Under the pieces are notes generated by a model. It worked only from the letters and a program-made list of their open reading frames with translations. It had not been told where the DNA came from and did no database searches. A DNA stretch of 64,000 nucleotides from Cymbomonas tetramitiformis (lineage: Eukaryota; Chlorophyta; Pyramimonadophyceae; Pyramimonadales; Pyramimonadaceae): assembly GCA_001247695.2 (NCBI GenBank), contig LGRX02034765.1:1-64000 (forward strand). The letters run 5' to 3'. This document shows, piece by piece, positions 1-10,355 of this stretch (the first letter of the stretch is position 1; each line of letters opens with the position of its first letter). Both the position numbers and the translations under genes were made by a program.

Positions 1-212
1 TTGATACCCGTGTCGCCTCGACAACTGTGTCACTTGATACCCGTGTCGCCTCGATGATCCTTGATGTGAGAAATGTGCGATCCTTGATGTGAGAAATGTG
101 CGATCCTTGATGTGAGAAATGTGCGATCCTTGATGTGAGAAACGTGCGATCCTTGATGGGAGAAACGTGCGATCCGTGATGTGAGAAATGTGCGATCCTT
201 GATGTGAGAAAT
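1..212. repeat. 23-bp tandem minisatellite, seven copies
   Basis: Seven near-identical copies of a 23-bp unit (GATCCTTGATGTGAGAAATGTGC) start at 56, 79, 102, 125, 148, 171 and 194. Bases 1-55 hold two copies of a different unit that begins TTGATACCCGTGTCGCCTCG. The minus strand stays open through the array, but the peptide is only the translated repeat, so I do not call a gene. Confidence 0.9.
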
Positions 213-1181
213 TGTGGCGTTCTTCTCTCGCCTTTCCAACCTGCTTGAATACTATGGCCGTGAAAGGCAGAACATCGATTCAATGAATGTAATGCCAATT
301 TTTTGTGTGCGCGGCAGAGCTGAGTGTGTCGGATGTTTGCTGCACAGACCTTGTTCAAGTCCAAAACGCTCTGGGTGGATGGGATGGCGGGAATCATCGG
401 ATCCATCGAGGGCATACTGATCAGCATCTGCACGCTTATATACATGGTGGATGCTGAGGTTTGTTCACTCCTTCACCTCTAAGCACCCCCAGTGGCAAAG
501 CGGGACACAGGGGTCATTGACAATTTATTGTGATCCCGAGCTTGCAACGGGTTCGACATATCCCCTTCATCGCAGATAGTTTGCCTGTCAGCATCTGACG
601 CGAAACTCTAAGTCAAACTAAGTCACTGCCCGTAAAGGACACACCTGGCCGGCGGTCAACATCAATGCTACTCTCGACAGAACCTTGTGAGACTCGATCG
701 AGTTGGTGATGATCGAAGGCAGGCAATGAGCTTTGCCCTATTCGAGCAGGATATGTGCGTCATAGCACCGAAAAGTGACCATGATGCCATATACATCGCG
801 CTGCAGAGTCAAATTTTGCGTTTGTAATGTTGCTGCCCAGCTTGTTGGTATCCAAAATTATGGAGAAAATCTGGGTTTCTGTGTGTTAACAGCACTTTCC
901 CATGTGGCAACGGTACAGTCACCCTGGGGAAAGGTTCAAATGTCTTTGGAGACTTCAAATTTCAATTTTCGAACCTATAAATTACGAAGTGCAGCTCCCC
1001 ATGTTCAGGCTAAACGGAAAGTGGCATGCACGGCGTGGACACGACAGGAAAACAGCAAATGTGATTTTACATGCACGAATAAGCAGCACAGCGTTAGTTA
1101 GTATTATCCAAAGGCTGTTGGGAACATTGTCATTTCCCCATCCCAATTTGACTTTAATATTTGGAGCTTCCGGGGTCCACA
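213..1181. other. no recognisable feature
   Basis: Mixed-composition sequence. The open frames (for example 775-1101 on the plus strand) are short, overlap each other and resemble no family I know. I see no RNA gene or strong repeat. Confidence 0.5.
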
Positions 1182-1856
1182 TCATTGTTTTGTAGCAAAT
1201 GTTGAAGGTCGGAAGATTCTGATCTGAAGGTTGGAAGATTCTGGGTATGTGCAGGTTTGGTGGATCGATGACGTATTGTCCTTGGTAATGGCTCTATTCT
1301 TGAGCATCTTTGCGGTGTACACTTTAAATACATTAGCCGCACACGAGTGGTGGAAAATCGCATTCTGGATTGATCCATAGAATAGCATGTCCGCATCCGT
1401 TGCTCAACTTTTCATTCATATTATTTGCCCAAAACATGTATCTCTTTCCACGCACATCAACAATAAGAACTGTACTCCCGATATAGGCAAAGGTATAGAC
1501 TGTGTCTCGTTGAATGCTGATGTTGTGACACAGTTGCAATGCACTTTTGGTCGAGGGGTTCTGTGTTGAAGGCAAAGTGCATTGAAAGGTGATGTACCTC
1601 GAAGGCCATCTGATCGACGGGAAAGGGAAATATGTTCACCTTCCCCCGACCGGCATGCTAACAGCATATCACTCGTTTGACCAAACCGAGGAAATAGTGT
1701 TGTGAATTTTCGTTCTTGAAATTGAGGGTTAAATGCGCGAAGCACAGTAAATAGATAAACATACTGATGTACATATAGCAAACTATTCAAATAACTTGAT
1801 AACTTGAAAACAAAATATGAAAATCGTATCAAATTAAAAAAAAATCGCCATGACAC
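1182..1856 (-). pseudogene. decayed unrecognised coding region
   Basis: Protein-like segments occur in more than one minus-strand frame. One frame (1457-1639) reads VNIFPFPVDQMAFEVHHLSM; another (1333-1575) reads YIGSTVLIVDVRGKRYMFWA. They run in the same direction and nearly abut, as expected of a single gene broken by frameshifts. The hydrophobic and charged pattern looks coding, but I do not recognise the family. No single frame spans the region. Confidence 0.25.
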
Positions 1857-2099
1857 GTCTACAAAAGCCTTTTGTTAAAAATCTCCGAACTAAAATTCTT
1901 TATAAAAATTAAATATTTAAAGCTTTGCACCTTTTGAGCGAAGCATGGTGAATACAATGTTTGCTAACTCTTCTGGAGCTGCTTTTAAAAGAGAAATGCT
2001 AACAGAGTTCACTGCAGGCACTGCTACAGTTTCTGGCGTGACGGCCTGAGCCTCGGTCGTGGTAGCACGGGCTTGTGCCTCGGCACCAGGAACAAAATA

Positions 2100-2576
2100 T
2101 TATGCCTGCTGTCTCGGTGGAGTAACATTCATGACAGGTGTGGTCATGGTGACAGAAGACAGGATGTCCTCAACCCCGAATCCCGCACCGAGATTATACT
2201 GATAAGGGGCGTGTGTCGGCACTTCTTCAGTTGCCAACTCAGCAGTTTCACTAACATTCGCTGTGCCACTCGGTCCAGCTTCATCTGCATTCAGAGAAAC
2301 TCTCCCACGCTCTGTCATCACCTCTGCCTGCGTGTCAGAAAAATATCTACTATATTTAGGAACATTCTGCCGTGCGTCGTAAACTCGCCTAGTCTGCTCT
2401 TCTTCAGTGTCAGACACGTCAAATTCTTCATATGGCATTTGCCTGATCTGAGTGTCTGAGTTCACAATCTGGTTATTAAAATACCTGCACAGACAGTCGG
2501 ATTCAACAATGTTAAAATCCAACGATACAGATGCGAAACTCAAGATGTGAAGGCGCATAACAAGCCGGCCCATCAC
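2100..2576 (-). CDS. hypothetical acidic protein downstream of the Rep-like gene
   Basis: A 158-codon ORF rich in Glu, Asp, Thr and Ser, with a stretch around EEFDVSDTEEEQTRRVYDAR. It has no domain I recognise and no membrane segment. It lies about 90 bp downstream of the Rep-like ORF on the same strand and could be a second gene of the same unit or a downstream exon. The first codons may not be the true start. Confidence 0.35.
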   Translation of the reverse strand: MMGRLVMRLHILSFASVSLDFNIVESDCLCRYFNNQIVNSDTQIRQMPYEEFDVSDTEEEQTRRVYDARQNVPKYSRYFSDTQAEVMTERGRVSLNADEAGPSGTANVSETAELATEEVPTHAPYQYNLGAGFGVEDILSSVTMTTPVMNVTPPRQQA

Positions 2577-2666
2577 GTTCAGTATCTGGGCCGGTGAGGG
2601 ATATTCACTTGTGATGGGTGGGTGAGTCAGTATGTGAGGAATTCAAAATTCATGAATCTCTAGAAT

Positions 2667-3652
2667 TTAGAATGTATACCTGGATCGATCGAAGTAGCAG
2701 GTCGAACTAGGGAACAGGACGTTGGTGATGTCCGTGTTCACAGTTAACGCGGGCATGCTAACCATCTTCCACAGACTCTCACAGCGCTCCTCCGACAGTC
2801 CACGCCCGTCAGTGATGAGGTCGGTACAGATCACGTACTTGCCAGATCGTACCATGCGTTTCAAAGTAGACTTAAAGCTCGCGAACTTCCTCTTCATGCG
2901 GAAACGTCGGAAAAGATCTGCCTTCGCGAACAAATTGTACTTTGTCAACTCCATCCTTCCTTTCAGCTGAGAAGAACCGTAAAGAAGGTACGTGTCCAGT
3001 CCGGCCTTATTGTCTGCTTCGCTGACGTTCTTGTTCCGGATGATGGCGTCCTCCAGTCTCTGTACATTCTTATGGCAGTAGCCGATCATCCCGAAACGTG
3101 TGTGTACCTTATTTTTGTATGTAAGATATTTGACAACCAGATTCCAGTTCGACTGACGGTTGACATCTTCCCATCCGAGTGCAGACTTCAGGGCAGCGTG
3201 AATGGCGTCCGTCTTGATGTTCGTGCCGCCGCCAGTACACTGCGCGTGCCAGTGGCCTTCTTCATCCCCTTGCTCGTAGACACACGTCATGTAGTCCAAG
3301 ACCCCCTCCAGATAATCAGCTCCCTTGTGGAACTCGTCCTCAGGTAAATCTGTACCCAGTTTCGAAAACGTGATACTGAACTCGTGATAACAATCTGCAG
3401 CTGGTTGCTTTGATTTTGGTGCACGCTCGTGGTTTTGCTGCGGGTAGAAGTAGTTCCAGTGTAATTACGCTGCGCTGACTTCCGCGCTGCTGTTGTTCGT
3501 GCAGGTCGGGAAATAATGTCGAAATCAGAATCATCAGCACCCTCATCGTCGCTACTGTATACATCCAGGTGAGTTTCTTCCTCATCAGCGTCTTCATCTT
3601 CGCTGCTAAGTACGGGATTTGACTGCCGTACACATGTACGTTTCTGTCGCAT
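2667..3652 (-). pseudogene. HUH endonuclease (Rep-like) gene, frameshifted
   Basis: Three ordered motifs of rolling-circle Rep proteins are readable in one minus frame. Motif I-like HEFSITFSKLG is near 3370. The HUH motif HWHAQ (His-Trp-His) is near 3255. The Tyr motif GYCHKN (YxxK) is near 3080. Enzymes of this type nick DNA and stay covalently linked through that Tyr. An acidic N-terminal segment (about 3450-3652, rich in Asp/Glu, then Arg/Lys) is in another frame, so one frameshift or a missed intron lies near 3400-3480. No helicase domain follows the endonuclease; the C-terminal part (to 2667) is basic and unrecognised. The source could be an integrated single-stranded DNA virus, a polinton-like virus or an HUH transposon. 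The motifs are seen; the family assignment is inference. Confidence 0.55.
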
Positions 3653-3735
3653 CTGCTTTCAAAATTAACCGGTCAGTGACATGTTTCCTTTTGGTGGCGC
3701 AGGAATTCTGCAATCTTCGTTTGGCGGCGCACCTT

Positions 3736-4119
3736 TTAATGAAAGGGCTTCCCTTTTCGCCAGCAGTACTCCTTGCACGGTGCCAGCGGTAGTGGCAATT
3801 GCTCTTCTTCCTTCACGTCAAACACGCAGACAATCTGCTTGCAGAAAAATGTAAAAGTGTAGCATTGTCCATCATAATTTCTGTATTCTACTACTACTTG
3901 CTGTGAGTTGTACAATATTTTTTGAACTCTGCCGTAGACTAACGTTTCTGCTGTGAAAACCACGATGTCTGTAATTGCAATGTCTGTGCCATTGTTGTCG
4001 ATTGCCTTAGGCCTCTTGAACTCGATTGACAGTTCTCTAGCTATAGTTAGCCGTTTCCCCCTAGCGTTGTCCTCACGCCGTTTCCGGAGGTATTGCTTTT
4101 GAGCTAGAGCACGCTGCCT
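3736..4119 (-). CDS. hypothetical basic protein or exon
   Basis: This frame is open from a stop near 4120 down to 3736, about 125 codons, longer than a count from its only convenient start (GTG at 3963) suggests. The N-terminal half is strongly basic (RQRALAQKQYLRKRREDNAR). The rest alternates beta-type hydrophobics (VVFTAETLVYGRVQKILYNS). There is no ATG at the front, so it may be a terminal exon. Family unknown. Confidence 0.3.
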   Translation of the reverse strand, partial: RQRALAQKQYLRKRREDNARGKRLTIARELSIEFKRPKAIDNNGTDIAITDIVVFTAETLVYGRVQKILYNSQQVVVEYRNYDGQCYTFTFFCKQIVCVFDVKEEEQLPLPLAPCKEYCWRKGKPFH

Positions 4120-5218
4120 CTAAATACTTAACAAGTGGTCCATTTAAAAATCTGGCTCCGATGAAGCCTCAACACAAGACATACACATGAACATATTCTT
4201 GCCACAAGATACGTTCACCTCTCCGACCGAAATGTAGACCGCGTTACTTGCTCTATACGTAGGTGCAAAACAGATCATAATCCTAAATAGCGGTGGGGGG
4301 TGGAAAGGGAATGGCTCCCTTTAGAATCCAGCCCACACCAGTCAAATGGTGTCTTTATTTTATTTTATTTTTACGTTCACCTCTCATCCATATACAGCGA
4401 CCAAAGCCTGCTTGAAACTCCACCGTCCGCAGCAAAAGCACTCCCAATAATGTCCATCAGCAGTGTCAATAAAATAAACATTTGCGGGGCTACCTGAGTC
4501 GACGCTGCCCACGCTAGGAGGTTGATACATCTTGTCAGTTGGTTAGAATGAAGTCGTCGTCGCTTACTAACTATCAGTTATCAGAAACAGTTGACGCTGT
4601 TTGAATATCTGTCAAAATGCCATTGGTTCATTACAATTCACAAAAATTCATTGGATCCGAACTCCCTTTTAGGCTAAGATCGAAGATTGCATAATCTGTT
4701 AATTGGCTGAATTATTATCATTCGTGTAATGATCATTCTGTGTCACCTACAAATCAGCCAGCAAACAGCCATGATCATCAGCCACCATCAGCCACCATCA
4801 GCCATGCATCAGTATCATCATCCACCATGACTATTTGACCTAGGTCTAAGGCAAAATTATCAAATTCTGAAAACGAATACAAGCCAAAACGCCCGCAAAT
4901 TCTACTTTTTCGCCATGGTCCTTTGCATGTGTGTCAAAATAAACACCTCACAACACTTACATCACTTAACATTCACAAATACACATGAATTTCTCCGCGC
5001 GCGAGTGTCATAAAAAACACCGAAACTTGTTGTGGGACATATGCGCGAAGCACAAGAAAATATATCAATGTAGCTTCCTTCTTTCCAAAAGATGGTATGC
5101 TACACACGCAGGCAGCATGCACGGAATGTCATTGCAATGCCTTAGTATTTGGTGTGACTCGACATATCAATACTCGCATTGCGCACCTGGATCCTGCTCC
5201 TGTTAAGTGTTTCCTGAA
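4120..5218. other. no recognisable gene; short CATCAGCCAC repeat
   Basis: AT-rich, no convincing ORF. A short run of about 10-bp units (CATCAGCCAC and variants) lies at 4776-4820. Nothing else stands out. Confidence 0.5.
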
Positions 5219-5800
5219 TTAAATGAAATTGCGCTTCCACCGGAACACCGCCAATGAAAAGCGGTGAAAGCGGTTTAGTGCAAAGTGCTTCCAAAAATTC
5301 GGGTGACGGGTCATTCCTATGTGAACTTTAACGAGCGGTCTCTTGTCCATCCCTTGCGCCCTTTTCTTTTGTTTCGCCAGCGTACTCAGTGCGTCTATTA
5401 CAATGTGTAGTGCCATGACTTTAGCCCCTTCCATTTTCATAACCTCGCTCGGTCTACCGACCTGCCTGTGTTTCTTCGCCCACCGATGATTGTTTATTTG
5501 TTTTGTTGCGAGTCTCACCTCCTCGCTGCATCTTACCAGCTTGTACCCGCGGCATCCTGCGTGTTGTATCCATCTGCAGGTTTTCCCTACTATATGCTCA
5601 TCCCAGTACCTTCTTCCCCGTTTGTGTGAGTACGCATGTTCCTGTCGGTTTGCCTTAAGGAAGAATGTGTCTATCATTTTATTGTTTATCCTGCTTTTCT
5701 CCCTCTCCTTCGTTTCAGCGGTGTACCACCTTGGCTCCCCTTTTTCTGTGACTGTATTGGTGTTTCCTTCGTCGCCATGCGCTGCACCACCTTCGGTGTC
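5219..5800 (-). CDS. hypothetical protein, C-terminal part
   Basis: The ORF runs from ATG 5677 to 5219 (152 codons), but the same frame stays open upstream to about 5800 with plausible residues (GNTNTVTEKGEPRWYTAETK), so this is probably the last exon of a larger gene. The product is very basic (many Lys, Arg, His) and contains a Trp/His-rich core. I do not recognise it. The next minus-strand ORF (5922-6584) could be an upstream exon of the same gene, but I could not place a clear splice pair. Confidence 0.3.
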   Translation of the reverse strand, partial: DTEGGAAHGDEGNTNTVTEKGEPRWYTAETKEREKSRINNKMIDTFFLKANRQEHAYSHKRGRRYWDEHIVGKTCRWIQHAGCRGYKLVRCSEEVRLATKQINNHRWAKKHRQVGRPSEVMKMEGAKVMALHIVIDALSTLAKQKKRAQGMDKRPLVKVHIGMTRHPNFWKHFALNRFHRFSLAVFRWKRNFI

Positions 5801-5921
5801 TTATTTTCAACCCTGTTGTCCTCATGTGGTGTTCGAGCACCCTGGTCTCCCTCACCTCTCCTCCTGGTGCCTTCCGGTCGCGCGTTCCCCGCAGCTTGTT
5901 ATCAAAGTTTCTGGTTCCGTA

Positions 5922-6584
5922 TCATCTGTGTGTTTTTCCAGTATTGCCTTCTGTGCATTTTTTTTGCATCGTCTGCATCGGCTTTCTGTTTTCTTCACCC
6001 ACACATCGCAGTAACCACAAGGTCATCCCGCATACTGCTGCCATTATTGCTGCGGTTACCTTTACACGCAGGGTTAGGTTAGGGTTTGCTCGTGTTTCCG
6101 CTATTTCGCCGTCCCGTGGCGGGTTTGTTGTCACATATGCTATATCACACTGCCTGCATTTATCCATTTTATCCATTATTTTTCCCGGGTGGGGCACCGC
6201 ATTGGCTTCCCTCCCTTTTTGCGTTACATCGTTACATATGTCTAGCGCAGGCTGTATGGGCGCTTTCTGCATAATCGCAGCTTGCCTCCACATTTTTATT
6301 ACTTTGGGGGTTGACTTGTTGAGGAATTTCCATATTCTGCGTAATATTCCGACCTTCCAAAATTTTACGTAGAGCTCCGGCAGCAATTCGCTAAATGTTA
6401 AAGATTGTCCATTCAGCCTAGAAATTTCCCTCCCGCCCGCTTTTGGTGTATATATACTCCCTCTAGAGTTTTGCAGCTTGGTATGCAGCGCTTTGTGAAC
6501 AAGGCTACAATCGAGCAATTGTAATATCTTTATGGCAGGAAAGATTGACCAGTATTTTAACGGGGTAAGACAAAGCTCTTCCAA
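5922..6584 (-). CDS. hypothetical protein or upstream exon
   Basis: A 220-codon ORF, basic, with one hydrophobic segment near its C-terminus (VKVTAAIMAAVCGMTLWLLR) that could span a membrane. No known domain was seen. The opposite strand is also open here, so the choice of strand rests on residue composition and on the neighbouring minus-strand ORF. Confidence 0.25.
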   Translation of the reverse strand: MEELCLTPLKYWSIFPAIKILQLLDCSLVHKALHTKLQNSRGSIYTPKAGGREISRLNGQSLTFSELLPELYVKFWKVGILRRIWKFLNKSTPKVIKMWRQAAIMQKAPIQPALDICNDVTQKGREANAVPHPGKIMDKMDKCRQCDIAYVTTNPPRDGEIAETRANPNLTLRVKVTAAIMAAVCGMTLWLLRCVGEENRKPMQTMQKKCTEGNTGKTHR

Positions 6585-8300
6585 ATAATTACTTCAAGCT
6601 AGAACAGCCTCCACTGGGCTACAATTCATGTCTTATACTTTCAGGGCGCGCATTTCAAATCTCTGATGGATATGTCCTTTGTCGGCTGGCATCAATCATA
6701 ATCTGCCACCGACCTATACAAATCCTGATCAGGGAATCTACATCACATTAATATCCCTCTAGCTTATCTAGTTGCCTCTGACCCTCTTCCTCCGAGGGGC
6801 CAACTCAGATTCGTATATACATGTCAGATTACCAGGTAATGAATATTCCATCCCGGTATTACCAGGTAAATTACCGGGAATTACCATGCTTGGTAATACC
6901 GGGTAATTACCATCGCTCGGATTTGACACACCTTGTAAAATGTAAATTTCCAGGGTTTGGAATTTCGTAAGGGACCCTTAATGAATGCCGTAGTAGTCTG
7001 GATACGAAAAGGCTGTTGCAAAACAAAATAACACCATAGCAAGATAAAAATGTAACTACATAAGTGGGCATCTGCATGATTAAAGATGATGATTAAGTAT
7101 GATCAAAGTCTTACTCAATATACTTAAAACATTGACCATGACCGGCGTTCCAACCGTAGTTTGCACTACGGCATGTTTATCATATCACTTCAAGTATTAT
7201 ATACATATCAGGATAGGCCTCAGCACAGGCCAATGCGATGGACCCCGAAGATTCCACAGACTTCCGCTTCTTGTGCCAAGCATCGCGCCACTCGACAGCA
7301 CAGGATGCGTGAGTGAGCCCCATTCGTCAGCTTTTGCTTCACGTCATCGGGCACGTCTGGATGGGATGGCAACTTTGGCAATAGCTTCCCGGTGTTGATG
7401 TTACCTGTAGCGTAAGCGCACGCAAAAGGTTTTCACGTCGGTAGGTGACAACTTCCATAAGGAAACGTCAAACTCAGACTGTAAAAATCGTCGCGCGTGC
7501 ATACGTGCGTGGGCTAACCTGGAGAGTACACATGGGCGAACTTGGAGTCGAACTTGCACACGAGCCGACCTTTGACGTTGTTAGCGGTCGTCAGTGTAGC
7601 ACCGCCAGAAACTGCAGGAACTAAAATCGGGATCTCGTGGAAGGTGGAACTGATCCAAAATTCGGGTGTGTTTCTTCCCGAAGGTCTGACCCCGATAAGG
7701 GGTGCTAAGCGAGATGTGGAGCGCTTGAGGCACTTCGACTCCTTTCCACTCGAAGACGTTTATGGTGACGATTGCAGCTGCTTCCACCCTGTTCGCAGCG
7801 AGGGTTGTGGAAGGAACAATAGCGACGTTGGCATCGTCCTCGATACCGCCAGAAAGCATGATGACTTTGAGGAACAATGTGCTGAAGTACCAGGGTATGG
7901 AGGTCCTTCCGCAGGTTGTGGAACTGGTAGGGTTTCTGAAGGTGTTCTGAGAATCATCATGCCTTTATATAGTTGAGAATGCGAAATCCTGAGCTGGTCA
8001 TACATCTCGAATATTTTTTTAAAAATTACCAAGAAAGCAACCCTTCAACTTCAGTTTTACCTCGACTTTGCCCTTTCGGTTTGAGGTTCACTCACTCGAC
8101 TGCGACTCTTTGTGTGCTCTCCGAGACACGTTCTAGTCACGAGTCGATCCGCGATCGCGCTGAAACTCTGCGAAAACGAATGCTTTCGATGAGAACACAC
8201 GATTTAGGCCAGTTCCCACAGGAATTCATTTCTCAGGTCGCCTCTCGGATAATACCAGGCAATTGTGGGAGGACTGCTCCTCACAGGCACTGTAACTACT
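6585..8300. other. no assigned gene; GGTAATTACC-rich patch
   Basis: Short ORFs on both strands (for example 7542-7976 plus, 7581-7877 minus) overlap in several frames without a recognisable product. Bases 6830-6912 are packed with GGTAATTACC-like palindromes and inverted pairs (GGTATTACCAGGTAA against TTGGTAATACC). Confidence 0.4.
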
Positions 8301-8336
8301 GGTGGAAGTCATATATGGACTGCATATAATGACCAA

Positions 8337-8768
8337 CTGCCTAGGTACTGCTAGGTCAGCTCTTTAGACATAGGACTGCTATGTCTAGACTTACTACATA
8401 TACTTGCATGTAAGAATTAGGTATTATATTTGACTTTTGCCATGCGGCTGTTTTTACTCTAGAAATCTCAACTGTTTCTTTGGCCTTGGCCATTACTTAT
8501 TCACTCAGCTCTCTGAGGTAATCCTAGTCAGCATGGCCAAGTCTCATCAACCTATCATATGCTTGTACTACATTATCATGCAGTATGATGTGCCAGTATT
8601 CTACATGTCACATTATTACACAGTACAGTGGTACTGTGTACTCCCATATAAGGGGGTCTCTTCCTCAACAGGGGTCTCGGGCGCTAATGCTGTAAGGCGC
8701 GTATGACACTTCTGGCATGTATGACATTGCTGAGTCATCCGCGCATGACACCGTGTGTTGTCCTAGCA
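8337..8768 (-). repeat. probable 3' LTR of the minus-strand DNMT retroelement
   Basis: Read on the minus strand, the methyltransferase ORF is followed by a purine-rich run ending GGGGGGGGAGTTGTGCTAGG (about 8762-8785), which looks like a polypurine tract next to an LTR start (TGTGCTAGG). A TATA-like CCCATATAAGGGG lies about 110 bp further on, near 8645. The same arrangement (G-run, AGAGTTGTGCTAGGG, TATA-like box) recurs at 54470-54630. The far end of the LTR is not resolved; 8337 is an estimate. Confidence 0.45.
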
Positions 8769-8825
8769 CAACTCCCCCCCCCTGCAGGTGGGAAGCGTCC
8801 TCGCTTGTGCTTAGATGCACAGTTG

Positions 8826-10286
8826 TTAGGCTGATTCGGAGCCCATGGTGTCCCACTCGCTGTCGTCGGACATCACCGGTGGCGGCGTAGGGTTGTACTC
8901 CGGCATCAAGGTCACAGGCTCCTCGTCAGCTTCTTCCAGATTAGCGCAGACTCTTTCATCCTTGAGCTCTGTCTCATTTTCATTTCTCCAGAGCATCTCC
9001 GCTAGGTATTCACACACCGCTGCGATTGTTCCCACGGGTTGTTCCACCGGTAGAGAGCTGAATAATTGTTTAAGCAAGGCCGCGGGGATGCCATACACGT
9101 GCCATCCAGCTCCCATGCCTGGCCTAGGATCGCCCGACTCTCTGCTGGTGGAGCCGCTCTGCGCCATCTTCTCGTGTCGCCCATAGCGGCGTTTGAAGTC
9201 GCAGGGGTTTTCGGGGTCGCAAGACTTCAGGGTGGTGATAGGCGCGTTGGTCCAGAAGTGGGTGGGTTTCTTGTAGGGCATACCATACTTGCAATATGTA
9301 GCCAGATGCGGAGGTGGCAACCCTTGCATGCATCGGCGAGTGTGTAACCCATGAGGAGCTCGGCCACGCGGGTTCTCGATGAAGTAGAAGCTCGGCTGGA
9401 GGTACTTGATGATCTCCATGGATCTCCGCACTTGCCTGTCAGCACCACGCAAGTTTCGTATCCCTACCGTTTTGGCTTGGCTATACTCCGTGCATGGAGG
9501 GCTCGCCCAAATGACGTCAAAGTGCCTGGGCGAGAACTGCCGATAGTCCCAGTGCAGGATGTTTTCGCAGTGAGTGGGCTTCCATCGGTTCTGGATGTCC
9601 ACCGAGACCACCTCGCACCCTGGAAACTGCTTGCTGAACTGTCGTTCGACAGAGCCCGTGCCACAAAACAACACCAGGATCCGTATTGGGCGTCGAGACG
9701 GTTGTAGGTGTGCTGCTCCTCGACCAGGTCCTTGGGATGGCATGAAACTGGTGGGCGACACCGTCGCGAATGTGCCCACCTCGTCGTCGGCTCGTTCTTC
9801 CGGGATCCAGGCCATTCCGTCCGCCTGTAACTCTTCAGGATCCGTCAACCATATCGCTCCAGCTGTCTCCTCGCGTTTGCGAGTGACCCTGCTCTTTTCA
9901 CGTTCTTGCCTCTTGGCCTCGACCTTCTCGAACTCCTGCAGAGCGCGGTTAGGTATCCCTTTTCGGCCAACTCCATCGAACTCGAGGTCCTCGCGAGTTT
10001 TCCATTCATTCTCGAAGCGCGGCATACTGACCCACTTGACCATGCACTCCGTCCATGTCCGCCCGCTACGTCTCCTCCTATCCATTCTAAAATCACAACC
10101 AAAATCATGTTTGTCGGGGTTTTCTTTAACAATTCTTGGTTTAACATATATAAGTTCGCAAAGAATGTTTTGAGATTCCTCTTCATGCTTTTCTTTGAGT
10201 AAATTGCAAAATTTCAAATATTCATCACTTGATAATTTTGTTTTAAGTTCGTTAACAAGATTTTGGATATCATGTGAAGTAGTCAT
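8826..10286 (-). CDS. chromodomain-like plus cytosine-C5 DNA methyltransferase (retroelement-encoded)
   Basis: A 486-codon ORF. Residues about 75-105 (WTECMVKWVSMPRFENEWKT) resemble a chromodomain core, as found at the end of Ty3/gypsy integrases. Residues about 200-400 are a C5 methyltransferase: motif I LVLFCGTGSVERQF (SAM binding), motif IV ASPPCTEYS (catalytic Cys in PPC, with Thr where PCQ has Gln), motif VI FYFIENPRG (catalytic Glu), then a YCKYGMPYKKPTHFWTN block typical of phage and retroelement enzymes. The tail is acidic. The reaction would be transfer of methyl from SAM to cytosine C5. Position just before a polypurine tract and LTR marks it as the 3' gene of a retrotransposon whose gag-pol is missing here. 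Eukaryotic retrotransposons with captured C5 methyltransferases are known in algae. The catalytic motifs look intact; the N-terminus is probably fused to upstream pol in the full element. Confidence 0.85.
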   Translation of the reverse strand: MTTSHDIQNLVNELKTKLSSDEYLKFCNLLKEKHEEESQNILCELIYVKPRIVKENPDKHDFGCDFRMDRRRRSGRTWTECMVKWVSMPRFENEWKTREDLEFDGVGRKGIPNRALQEFEKVEAKRQEREKSRVTRKREETAGAIWLTDPEELQADGMAWIPEERADDEVGTFATVSPTSFMPSQGPGRGAAHLQPSRRPIRILVLFCGTGSVERQFSKQFPGCEVVSVDIQNRWKPTHCENILHWDYRQFSPRHFDVIWASPPCTEYSQAKTVGIRNLRGADRQVRRSMEIIKYLQPSFYFIENPRGRAPHGLHTRRCMQGLPPPHLATYCKYGMPYKKPTHFWTNAPITTLKSCDPENPCDFKRRYGRHEKMAQSGSTSRESGDPRPGMGAGWHVYGIPAALLKQLFSSLPVEQPVGTIAAVCEYLAEMLWRNENETELKDERVCANLEEADEEPVTLMPEYNPTPPPVMSDDSEWDTMGSESA

Positions 10287-10355
10287 TCTTGCTTTGTTTA
10301 CCCTACTTAGTTACACTCTTTAGGTGGATTTTATTTTCATTTTTATTCATTTTAT

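Noticed and set aside
7542..7976. 144-codon plus ORF
   Set aside because: Unrecognised, with competing ORFs in two other frames and no splice or repeat support.
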